Shown: piece by piece, positions 32,730 through 39,151 of the stretch
Numbering within the stretch: the first letter of the stretch is position 1
Layout of the letters: every line of letters starts with the position of its first letter
Assembly (NCBI RefSeq): GCF_019904155.1
Contig: NZ_JAHCMB010000231.1
Span: forward strand, 332-39,482
Length of the DNA: 39,151 nucleotides
Origin: Paenibacillus sinensis
GTDB lineage: Bacteria > Bacillota > Bacilli > Paenibacillales > Paenibacillaceae
Direction: 5' to 3'
Position numbers and translations under genes: made by a program
Notes under the pieces: model-generated
Databases searched by the model: none
What the model was told of the DNA's origin: nothing
The model's input: only the letters and a program-made list of their open reading frames with translations

Positions 32730-33173
32730 ATGTCTGATCAGCGTCCGGATAAATACGGCGTTTCCGTTACGCTTGCCAGTCGGCACGAGGGAGAGACCAA
32801 TGTCCTGAATGTCATTGGTGAAGCCTTGATTAAGGGGCGGCAGCTGTTCATCCGTTTTGAAGAGCCTGGAGAGGGGCCGAAAGGTCCGGCAGAGACGGTT
32901 CGGACAACGGTTAAGGTTATGGAAGAAGAAATTCGGATTATCCGCCACGGCGGCGTGCAGTCCGAGCAGTCCTTCCGGCCCGGAAGCCGGCTTCCGGGAT
33001 TTTACCGGTCTCCCTACATCCAGTTTAATCTCTCTACTGAGACGAGCGCATTTGGCATTACGCGTGAGGGGCGTTCGCTGACGGCTTCCTGGGAGTATGA
33101 GTTATTCGTCTACGACGAGCCGTCGGGACAGTTCGCCATTAGTTTGCATATACAGGAGGAACCTTTAGTATGA
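32730..33173 (+). CDS. ywiB: YwiB family protein (DUF1934)
   Basis: The 147-residue protein is a small beta-barrel of the DUF1934/YwiB family, of unknown function. Alternating strands can be seen (YGVSVTLASR, QLFIRFEEP, EEEIRIIRHG, IQFNLSTETSAFGIT, LTASWEYELFV). The start is the ATG at 32730, with GGAGGTG 6 bases upstream; the longer frame from 32685 is not needed. The stop overlaps the argS start by the sequence ATGA, so the two are coupled. The ywiB-argS pair is the same in B. subtilis. Confidence 0.9.
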   Translation: MSDQRPDKYGVSVTLASRHEGETNVLNVIGEALIKGRQLFIRFEEPGEGPKGPAETVRTTVKVMEEEIRIIRHGGVQSEQSFRPGSRLPGFYRSPYIQFNLSTETSAFGITREGRSLTASWEYELFVYDEPSGQFAISLHIQEEPLV

Positions 33174-34855
33174 CACAAAGTCAAAATCCGCTTGCCCAGA
33201 TTAATGAAAAAGTGCAGGCGGCCATTGCCGACGCGGTGGTAGCCGCCGGTCTTGTCCAGCGGGAGGAGCTTCCGGCTTTCGTGCTGGAAGTGCCGAAAGA
33301 CAAGGCGCACGGCGACTTGGCGACTAACGCCGCCATGCAGCTTACGAAGATCGCGAAGCGGAATCCGCGGCAGATCGCCGAAGCCATCATCGAGCATCTG
33401 GATTCGCAGAGCGCGTCGATTGAGAAGGCAGAAATCGCCGGGCCCGGCTTCATCAACTTCACCTTGTCGAAATCGTATCTCTTTCCGGTAATCGCGCTTG
33501 TCCATGAGCAGGGCGACAATTACGGCCGGATTGAGACGGGCAAGGGGCAGAAGGTTGAAGTCGAGTTCGTCAGCGCCAACCCGACGGGAAGCCTGCATCT
33601 GGGACATGCCCGCGGCGCGGCTGTAGGCGATGCGCTGTGCAACGTGCTGGATTTTGCGGGTTATGAGGTAACGCGCGAATACTATATTAATGATGCGGGC
33701 AATCAGGTCAACAACCTGAGCAAATCGATTGAGGCCCGTTATCTGCAGGAGCTTGGACAAGAGGCCGAGATGCCGGAGGACGGCTACCACGGCGAGGACA
33801 TCAAGGGCTTCGCCAAAGAGCTGGTCGAAGGGAAAGGCGACTCGCTGCTTACGATGGCGCCGGGCGACCGCGCCGCGTTCCTCCGCAACTACGGTCTTGA
33901 GAAGGAACTCGACAAGATCAAGCGCGACCTGGCCCGGTTCCGCGTCTCCTTCGACATCTGGTACAGCGAGACATCGCTCTACGAGAACGGCCAGGTGCTG
34001 CGCGCGCTGGATCAGCTTCGCGACCGCGGAGAGGTGTACGAGCAGGACGGCGCAACCTGGCTGCAGACGACCAAGTACGGAGACGATAAAGACCGCGTGC
34101 TGATCAAGAACGACGGGACCTATACGTACCTGACGCCGGACATCGCCTATCATAGCGATAAATACGCCCGGGGTTACAATAAAATGATCAACATCTGGGG
34201 CGCCGACCACCACGGCTACATCCCCCGGATGAAGGCTGCCATGGCCTCGCTTGGCAACGATCCGGACAAGCTGGTTGTGCTGATCGCCCAGATGGTCAGC
34301 CTGTTCCAGGACGGCGAGAAAGTGAAGATGTCCAAGCGGACCGGCAAGGCTGTCACGATGGAGGATCTCATGGACGAGGTCGGCATCGACGCGATTCGCT
34401 ATTTCTTCACCATGCGCAGCATGGACTCGCATCTGGACTTCGACATGGATCTCGCGGTTTCGACCTCGAACGAGAATCCGGTGTTCTACGTGCAGTACGC
34501 CCATGCGCGCGTCTGCAGCGTCTTCCGCCAGGCCGAAGAGCAGGGCATTGTGCTGTCAGACCCGGCGTCTGTCGATTTCTCGAAGCTGTCGACGGAGCAC
34601 GAGTACGCGCTGCTGCGCAAGATCGGCGAGCTGCCGTCCGAGATTGCGCTTGCAGCCGACGGCTACGCGCCGCACCGCCTGATCCGCTATGTGTATGAGC
34701 TGGCGTCGCTCTTCCACAGCTACTACAAGGCGGAGCGCGTCATCACGGATGACGCGGCCCAGACGATCGCGCGCCTCGCGCTGCTCGGCGCCGTGCGCCA
34801 GACCATTGCCAACGTGCTGCGCCTCGTTGGCGTCAGCGCGCCCGACCGCATGTAG
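33170..34855 (+). CDS. argS: Arginyl-tRNA synthetase
   Basis: ArgS charges tRNA-Arg in the cytosol. The 561-residue class I enzyme has the N-terminal Add-1 domain (about 1-120) and the HIGH-type motif HLGH (143-146) after FVSANPTGSL. It has the KMSK loop (386-389), and a DALR-type anticodon-binding domain at the end (about 440-561). Retaining a real KMSK is a feature of the Bacillus-type enzymes. It overlaps ywiB by 4 bases. No T-box precedes the operon. A strong terminator between argS and the convergent subtilase ends transcription. Confidence 0.97.
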   Translation: MTQSQNPLAQINEKVQAAIADAVVAAGLVQREELPAFVLEVPKDKAHGDLATNAAMQLTKIAKRNPRQIAEAIIEHLDSQSASIEKAEIAGPGFINFTLSKSYLFPVIALVHEQGDNYGRIETGKGQKVEVEFVSANPTGSLHLGHARGAAVGDALCNVLDFAGYEVTREYYINDAGNQVNNLSKSIEARYLQELGQEAEMPEDGYHGEDIKGFAKELVEGKGDSLLTMAPGDRAAFLRNYGLEKELDKIKRDLARFRVSFDIWYSETSLYENGQVLRALDQLRDRGEVYEQDGATWLQTTKYGDDKDRVLIKNDGTYTYLTPDIAYHSDKYARGYNKMINIWGADHHGYIPRMKAAMASLGNDPDKLVVLIAQMVSLFQDGEKVKMSKRTGKAVTMEDLMDEVGIDAIRYFFTMRSMDSHLDFDMDLAVSTSNENPVFYVQYAHARVCSVFRQAEEQGIVLSDPASVDFSKLSTEHEYALLRKIGELPSEIALAADGYAPHRLIRYVYELASLFHSYYKAERVITDDAAQTIARLALLGAVRQTIANVLRLVGVSAPDRM

Positions 34856-34909
34856 GGCGCGAATGCCCCTGCCGGGCCGGCCTTCCTCATCGAAGGCGCC
34901 CGGCCGCTT

Positions 34910-34963
34910 GCAAGAAAGCCGCTCCCGCTTCTGAATCTTCAGCGCCGGGAGCGGCTTTCTTGC
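34910..34963. terminator. Bidirectional terminator between argS and the subtilase
   Basis: An 18-bp perfect stem (34910-34927 with 34946-34963) has an 18-base loop. The stem includes an A/T run on either end, so it can serve both convergent genes. A second GC-rich hairpin (GGCCGG...CCGGCC) lies just before it. Confidence 0.85.
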
Positions 34964-34992
34964 GTTAAGCGCCCGCCGAGCCTTGCGGCGGG

Positions 34993-36183
34993 CTATTCCG
35001 GCGCGCGCGGCTCCGCAGGGCGGGCGCGTGCCTTGGTGCGTGTGCCGATGCGGAGCAGGCGCACGGCGTCGAGCGCGCCTCCGCCGAGCCGGGCGCGCTT
35101 CTGGCCTCCCCGCAGCATCAGCGGCACGGTGCTGCGGCGGAGGGCGAGCTTCAGCTCCCGGGGAGTTATCCCGGGACGCAGGGCGAGCAGCAGGGCGGAG
35201 GCTCCCGTTACATGGGAGGTCGCCATGGAGGTGCCGCTCATCTCCTTGTAGCTCTCCTTCAGCCAGCAGGAGGTCACTTTTTCGCCTGGTCCATACACAT
35301 CGATATAGCTGCCCCGGTTGCTGAAAGAGGCGACGCGGCGCTTGCGGTCGATCGCCCCCACGGCGATTGTCTCCGGATAACGTGCCGGATAATCGCCCCC
35401 GCGCTTGCCGTCGTTGCCTGAGGAAGCGATGATCGGGATGCCGGCCCGGTAAGCTTTGACGACTACCTCGTGCAGCGCTTTGCTCCGGGTCTTCATTCCG
35501 AAGCTCATGTTGATGAGATCGATCCGGTTCTGCACGCACCAGTCGATCCCGAGCACGATGTCGGAGACATAGGCGGCTCCGCTGTGGTCGAAGGCCTTGA
35601 CCGGCACAATAATAGCTCTTGGGGCGACGCCCATCATGCCGCTCAGGCCGCCCGAAGCGGCGAGCGTACCGGCGATATGGGTGCCATGGCCGTTGTCGTC
35701 GATGGGCAGCATGCCACGGTGCAGCAGATTGATGCCCGAGGCCAGAGAGGCCTTGAGGTCGGGATGGAGGAAATCGACGCCCGTGTCGATCAGGCCGATT
35801 TTGATATGAACGCCGGTGGATCTGGACCAGGCTTCCGGGGCCCGGATTGCCCGGACGCCCCAGGGAAGGGAGGAAGGAGGGGTCTGGGAAGCTGAGGAAG
35901 AAGAGTACGAGTGGATCTGAATCCGCGAATCTTCCTCAACGGCGATCAGACCGGCGTATTTGTGCATCAGCTTGAAGGCTCCGGCGGCCGGGACGATAAA
36001 TGCCCGGATCAGCGGGGAAGCCTTGACCCTGCGAAGCGCTGCCCGCCGCGCCTTAAGCTGCTTCCATTGCGCAAGCGCGCCGGCAAACTGGCGGGAGTTA
36101 TGGAAGGTGAGGATGCGCCGTTCCCCGCTGGGGCCGGCCGCGATTTCTTCATGCACCGACTGCCAAAAAGCGTAATAGTCCAT
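34993..36183 (-). CDS. Subtilisin-family serine protease (S8)
   Basis: The 396-residue product carries the subtilase triad: D133 (IGLIDTGVD), H166 (NGHGTHIAG) and S319 (SGTSMATSH). The oxyanion asparagine is N257 (SSGNDG). Residues about 20-92 look like an I9-type pro-domain. No signal peptide is visible, so it may be an intracellular or unconventionally exported enzyme. Two cysteines lie in the catalytic domain (C216 and C306). The start is set at the ATG at 36183, 10 bases after AAGAGGGG; the longer frame to 36318 has no ribosome site. The C-terminus is basic and Arg-rich. It is convergent with argS. Confidence 0.85.
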   Translation of the reverse strand: MDYYAFWQSVHEEIAAGPSGERRILTFHNSRQFAGALAQWKQLKARRAALRRVKASPLIRAFIVPAAGAFKLMHKYAGLIAVEEDSRIQIHSYSSSSASQTPPSSLPWGVRAIRAPEAWSRSTGVHIKIGLIDTGVDFLHPDLKASLASGINLLHRGMLPIDDNGHGTHIAGTLAASGGLSGMMGVAPRAIIVPVKAFDHSGAAYVSDIVLGIDWCVQNRIDLINMSFGMKTRSKALHEVVVKAYRAGIPIIASSGNDGKRGGDYPARYPETIAVGAIDRKRRVASFSNRGSYIDVYGPGEKVTSCWLKESYKEMSGTSMATSHVTGASALLLALRPGITPRELKLALRRSTVPLMLRGGQKRARLGGGALDAVRLLRIGTRTKARARPAEPRAPE

Positions 36184-36284
36184 AGTCAGCCATCCCCTCT
36201 TGTAGCCTTGCTTCCATATGGTATGTGAACGGGGCGGGGGCCGCATGGGAACTTGCCCTTTTTTGGCGAAATGGGCCGCCTGTC

Positions 36285-36313
36285 GTGTCAAACGAAGGCC
36301 GGAAACATACAAT
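36285..36313 (+). promoter_or_regulatory. Promoter of a candidate small RNA
   Basis: GTGTCA (36285-36290), a 17-base spacer and TACAAT (36308-36313) predict a start at about 36319-36320, directly at a hairpin. The -35 matches 4 of 6 and the -10 matches 5 of 6 positions. Confidence 0.4.
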
Positions 36314-36318
36314 AACAC

Positions 36319-36410
36319 AGGAGGCTAAAGCCCTCCTGCGCAGCACAAGCCGCAAGGAGCTTATCCTTGGCGCGGATACAGTCAGGTGCGGAGGATTTCC
36401 TCCGCCTTTT
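36319..36410 (+). ncRNA. Candidate structured small RNA or leader upstream of rpoE
   Basis: Three hairpins follow one another: CAGGAGG/CCTCCTG (36318-36338), CAAGGA/TCCTTG (36353-36369) and GCGGAGG/CCTCCGC (36388-36405), the last followed by TTTT like an intrinsic terminator. CCTCC of the first hairpin could also pair with GGAGG of the third, giving an antiterminator-like alternative. A promoter lies just upstream, and rpoE has its own promoter 76 bases further on, so this is probably a separate RNA of about 90 bases. No known family was recognised. Confidence 0.4.
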
Positions 36411-36485
36411 CATGTGTTGAGAAAGACCTGCCCTGCGCCTGGACAGGCTGCCCGGATTGGACTTGCATTTTGTTCCCAAATAGGT

Positions 36486-36513
36486 TTTACTTAGGTTTGT
36501 TAATGGATATAAG
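36486..36513 (+). promoter_or_regulatory. rpoE promoter
   Basis: TTTACT (36486-36491), a 16-base spacer and TATAAG (36508-36513) lie about 25 bases before the rpoE start codon, giving a short leader. Confidence 0.5.
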
Positions 36514-36536
36514 CGTGAGAGGAAGTGTCCCATAAA

Positions 36537-37106
36537 TTGAGTACGCCACTTAATTTGAAGCTCGATCCCGAGAAAATCAAAGAAATGCCGATGGTCGATC
36601 TGGCTTTTCTGATTTTGAAAGCGGCCAATACGCCGTTCTACTACCGTGATCTGATGGCTGAGGTAGCCAAGATGCGCGGCATGACCGATGAAGAAATCAA
36701 CGACACGATTGCCCAGTTATATACCGAAATCAATATCGACGGCCGTTTTGCCTGCGTTGGAACCAATCTGTGGGGCCTGAAGCGCTGGTATCCGCTGGAG
36801 CGCTCCGATGATCCGGTGGCCAACTCCAAGCGTCCGCGCATCATCAATGACGAGGACGACGATCTCGACGATGATGATTTTACCGAAGAAGAGGATTACT
36901 CCGGCGACGACGACGATTTCGATGCCATCGACGAGGATCGCGACGATCTGTACTCCGACGATGACAGCGAAGAGGAAGTTGACGACGACGTTGTGATCGA
37001 CGATGAAGATATGGACAACGAAGAACTCGACGAGGACGAAGAAGAATCCGACGAGGACGAAGAAGAAGAAGAGGATTCGGACGAGGACGAAGAGGATAAA
37101 TATTAA
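36537..37106 (+). CDS. rpoE: DNA-directed RNA polymerase delta subunit
   Basis: The delta subunit helps RNA polymerase recycle and makes transcription more sensitive to initiating nucleotide levels. The 189-residue product has an N-terminal HARE-HTH domain (about 10-95: MVDLAFLILKAANTPFYYRDL, INIDGRFACVGTNLWGLKRWYPL). A tail of almost pure Asp and Glu follows (about 100-186), the hallmark of RpoE in Firmicutes. The start is taken as the TTG at 36537, giving MSTPLNLKLDPEK. A GTG at 36525 is directly against the GAGAGGAA site and is unlikely to be used. It sits next to pyrG, as in B. subtilis. Confidence 0.93.
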   Translation: MSTPLNLKLDPEKIKEMPMVDLAFLILKAANTPFYYRDLMAEVAKMRGMTDEEINDTIAQLYTEINIDGRFACVGTNLWGLKRWYPLERSDDPVANSKRPRIINDEDDDLDDDDFTEEEDYSGDDDDFDAIDEDRDDLYSDDDSEEEVDDDVVIDDEDMDNEELDEDEEESDEDEEEEEDSDEDEEDKY

Positions 37107-37131
37107 GCCTGATACTGGCGATAATTCTTCC

Positions 37132-37161
37132 TTGACATTGATAAAGCTGGCAGAGTAAACT
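37132..37161 (+). promoter_or_regulatory. pyrG promoter with GGGC start
   Basis: TTGACA (37132-37137), an 18-base spacer and TAAACT (37156-37161) set the start 7 bases later at GGGC (37169-37172). A transcript beginning GGGCU is what CTP-sensitive reiterative G addition needs at pyrG in B. subtilis. Confidence 0.7.
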
Positions 37162-37206
37162 AATTGTTGGGCTTATGATGAAAGTCAATTCTATATTTTC
37201 AAAAAT

Positions 37207-37246
37207 AAAAAGTGCCCCCGGTTCTGCGGGTGTCACTTTTTTGTTT
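37207..37246 (+). terminator. pyrG leader attenuator
   Basis: An intrinsic terminator is built from AAAAGTG/CACTTTT arms (37208-37214 with 37234-37240), an inner CCC/GGG stem and a T tract. Its 5' arm carries CCCCC, which extra 5' G residues on the transcript could pair with. It lies between the pyrG promoter and gene, so it acts on pyrG, and may also end rpoE transcription. Confidence 0.75.
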
Positions 37247-37402
37247 TTTAAATAGCGCTTTGATACCGGAATATACGGTTTAAGGCTCCTTTGGGCGAAG
37301 GAAGGCGGCTTTTCTTTTTTTCGTTTTGACGTAGCGCAAACGGGTTACGATAACATCAAACGTCGCCTGAATTTACGGATATTATTTAGGAGGGTTAATG
37401 CA

Positions 37403-39010
37403 TTGACAAAGTACATTTTTGTAACGGGTGGCGTCGTGTCCTCCCTTGGCAAGGGAATCACCGCTGCTTCGCTTGGTAGGTTGCTCAAGAACAGAGGTCT
37501 TAAAGTGACCATCCAAAAATTCGATCCGTACATCAACGTGGACCCGGGAACCATGAGCCCTTATCAGCACGGCGAAGTGTTCGTAACGGATGACGGGGCG
37601 GAGACGGACCTTGATCTGGGCCACTATGAGCGGTTTATCGACATCAACCTGTCCAAGAACAGCAATGTCACGACGGGCAAAGTCTATTCCTCGGTTATCA
37701 GCAAGGAGAGACGCGGCGAATACCTGGGCGGTACAGTACAGGTTATTCCGCATATTACGAACGAAATCAAGGAACGGGTATTCCGCGCCGGCCGCGAGAC
37801 GGGTTCGGATGTTGTTATTACGGAGATCGGTGGAACTGTCGGTGACATTGAGAGCCTGCCCTTCCTGGAAGCCATCCGTCAGATCAAGAGCGATATCGGC
37901 CGGGAAAATGTAATGTACATTCACGTAACCCTGATTCCTTATATCAAGGCAGCGGGTGAAGTGAAGACGAAGCCGACCCAGCACAGCGTCAAGGAACTGC
38001 GCAGCATCGGTATTCAACCGAACGTGATCGTCTGCCGGACCGAGTATGAATTGTCCGCGGACATGAAGGCCAAGATTGCGCTCTTCTGCGACATCGATGC
38101 GAACGCGGTTGTGGAATGCCGCGACGCTTCGACGCTCTATGAAGTTCCGTTGAATCTGCGGGATGAAGGACTTGACGAGATCGTCGTCAATCACCTGAAG
38201 CTGACGACGCCCAAGCCGGATATGCGGGAATGGGAAAGTATGCTGGAGCGCATCAACAAGCTGGAACGGAATGTCGAAATCGCAATCGTCGGCAAATACG
38301 TGGCGCTGCATGACGCTTACCTCAGCGTGGTGGAATCCCTCTCCCATGCCGGATTTGACGCGAACTCCGAAGTAACGATCCGCTGGGTGAACGCCGAGGA
38401 GATTACCGATGAGAACGTGGCGGACAGGCTCCGCGGCGTCGGCGGCATTCTCGTGCCGGGCGGCTTCGGTGACCGGGGGATCGAGGGCAAAATTTCTGCG
38501 ATCCGCTATGCCCGCGAGCAGGGCGTGCCGTTCTTCGGCATCTGCTTGGGAATGCAGGTATCGGTCATTGAGTATGGCCGTTCCATTCTTGGACTGGACC
38601 GGGCCAACAGCTCCGAGATCGACCCGGGCACACCGCATCCGGTTATCGACCTTCTGCCCGAGCAGAAGGATATCGAGGATCTCGGCGGAACGATGCGTCT
38701 GGGGCTCTATCCCTGCAAGCTGCATCCGAACTCCCTGGCTATTTCCTGCTATGGAGAGGAGCTTGTCTATGAGCGCCATCGCCACCGGTATGAATTCAAC
38801 AACTCCTACCGTGATCAGGTCGAGAAAGCGGGCCTGCTGATTTCCGGAACGTCCCCGGATGGACGTCTTGTCGAAATCGTTGAGCTTCCGGGACATCCTT
38901 GGTTCCTGGCTGTACAGTTCCATCCGGAGTTCACATCCCGTCCGAACCGTCCGCAGCCGCTGTTCCGCGAGTTCGTCAAAGCTTCGCTGGTTCATTCGGA
39001 GCAGCTGTAA
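37403..39010 (+). CDS. pyrG: CTP synthase
   Basis: PyrG makes CTP from UTP, ATP and glutamine in the cytosol. The 535-residue protein has the N-terminal synthetase domain (VTGGVVSSLGKGI P-loop, DPYINVDPGTMSP, EIGGTVGDIES) and a C-terminal class I glutaminase. The glutaminase nucleophile is C381 (GICLGMQ), with H507 and E509 (FHPEF). The start is the TTG at 37403, with AGGAGGG 8 bases upstream; the ATG at 37398 is out of frame. Expression is probably set by the leader attenuator responding to CTP level. The remaining 141 bases of the window after its stop contain no supported gene. Confidence 0.97.
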   Translation: MTKYIFVTGGVVSSLGKGITAASLGRLLKNRGLKVTIQKFDPYINVDPGTMSPYQHGEVFVTDDGAETDLDLGHYERFIDINLSKNSNVTTGKVYSSVISKERRGEYLGGTVQVIPHITNEIKERVFRAGRETGSDVVITEIGGTVGDIESLPFLEAIRQIKSDIGRENVMYIHVTLIPYIKAAGEVKTKPTQHSVKELRSIGIQPNVIVCRTEYELSADMKAKIALFCDIDANAVVECRDASTLYEVPLNLRDEGLDEIVVNHLKLTTPKPDMREWESMLERINKLERNVEIAIVGKYVALHDAYLSVVESLSHAGFDANSEVTIRWVNAEEITDENVADRLRGVGGILVPGGFGDRGIEGKISAIRYAREQGVPFFGICLGMQVSVIEYGRSILGLDRANSSEIDPGTPHPVIDLLPEQKDIEDLGGTMRLGLYPCKLHPNSLAISCYGEELVYERHRHRYEFNNSYRDQVEKAGLLISGTSPDGRLVEIVELPGHPWFLAVQFHPEFTSRPNRPQPLFREFVKASLVHSEQL

Positions 39011-39151
39011 GGAAAGGGATTTCCGGATTAACCGCCGGATGAAATCACCATGAAGAGAAGGGCTCCTTTATCGGGCAATGTCATTAAGTTTAGCTCAAAG
39101 ACAAGAACGACAATAGAAATTGGAACCAAAACGGCATGGGAATGAGTCCTG

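Noticed and set aside
33110..34504. Minus-strand frame of 464 codons opposite argS
   Set aside because: Shadow of argS; composition typical of antisense to a GC-rich gene.
37382..38995. Minus-strand frame of 537 codons opposite pyrG
   Set aside because: Shadow of a strongly conserved gene, with no start context.
39050..39145. 31-codon frame after pyrG
   Set aside because: It has no ribosome site and is not recognised.

Overview
The window looks like a chromosomal segment of a Gram-positive, endospore-forming, motile bacterium of the Paenibacillus type. The evidence is the Bacillales gene order guaB-dacA-pdxS-pdxT-serS-tRNA-Ser, an sspP spore-protein gene, rpoE (RNA polymerase delta) beside pyrG, strong AGGAGG-type ribosome sites, frequent TTG and GTG starts, and moderately high G+C coding sequence. 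No phage, insertion sequence or CRISPR array was found, and no gene is clearly broken.

Region 1 (1-6.5 kb) is housekeeping: IMP dehydrogenase, a D,D-carboxypeptidase, the two-subunit PLP synthase, seryl-tRNA synthetase and tRNA-Ser(UGA). Region 2 (6.7-17.5 kb) is mixed: an unknown protein, sspP, a lipoprotein, tadA with a GNAT acetyltransferase, an orphan membrane histidine kinase, rluF, an EFR1-type flavodoxin/ferredoxin, motAB, pterin carbinolamine dehydratase and a second acetyltransferase. Between tadA and the kinase is a dense cluster of DnaA boxes. Region 3 (17.7-19.4 kb) holds two tandem secreted NlpC/P60 hydrolase genes, each behind its own cyclic-di-AMP (ydaO-type) riboswitch. Region 4 (19.6-28.4 kb) carries a membrane protein coupled to an exported M1 metallopeptidase, ywhD, an unusual AbrB-zinc-HTH regulator, a stalk-domain protein, a 3-methyladenine glycosylase and a class A penicillin-binding protein. 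Region 5 (28.6-39.1 kb) has an Asp-box beta-propeller protein, a nitrilase-fold hydrolase with two acetyltransferases, ywiB-argS, a subtilase, rpoE and pyrG.

The most interesting non-coding signals are the DnaA-box cluster (9694-9786), the paired c-di-AMP riboswitches with almost no room for a terminator platform, a pyrG leader built for CTP-sensitive reiterative-transcription attenuation (start GGGC, then a C-tract terminator), and an unannotated three-hairpin RNA candidate upstream of rpoE (about 36319-36410). Several CDS starts were moved from the longest open frame to the start supported by a ribosome site and family length: guaB, pdxS, pdxT, motB, phhB, the 3-methyladenine glycosylase, the subtilase, rpoE, ywiB and the acetyltransferases. 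All assignments come from reading the sequence and recalling family sequences; no database search was run.
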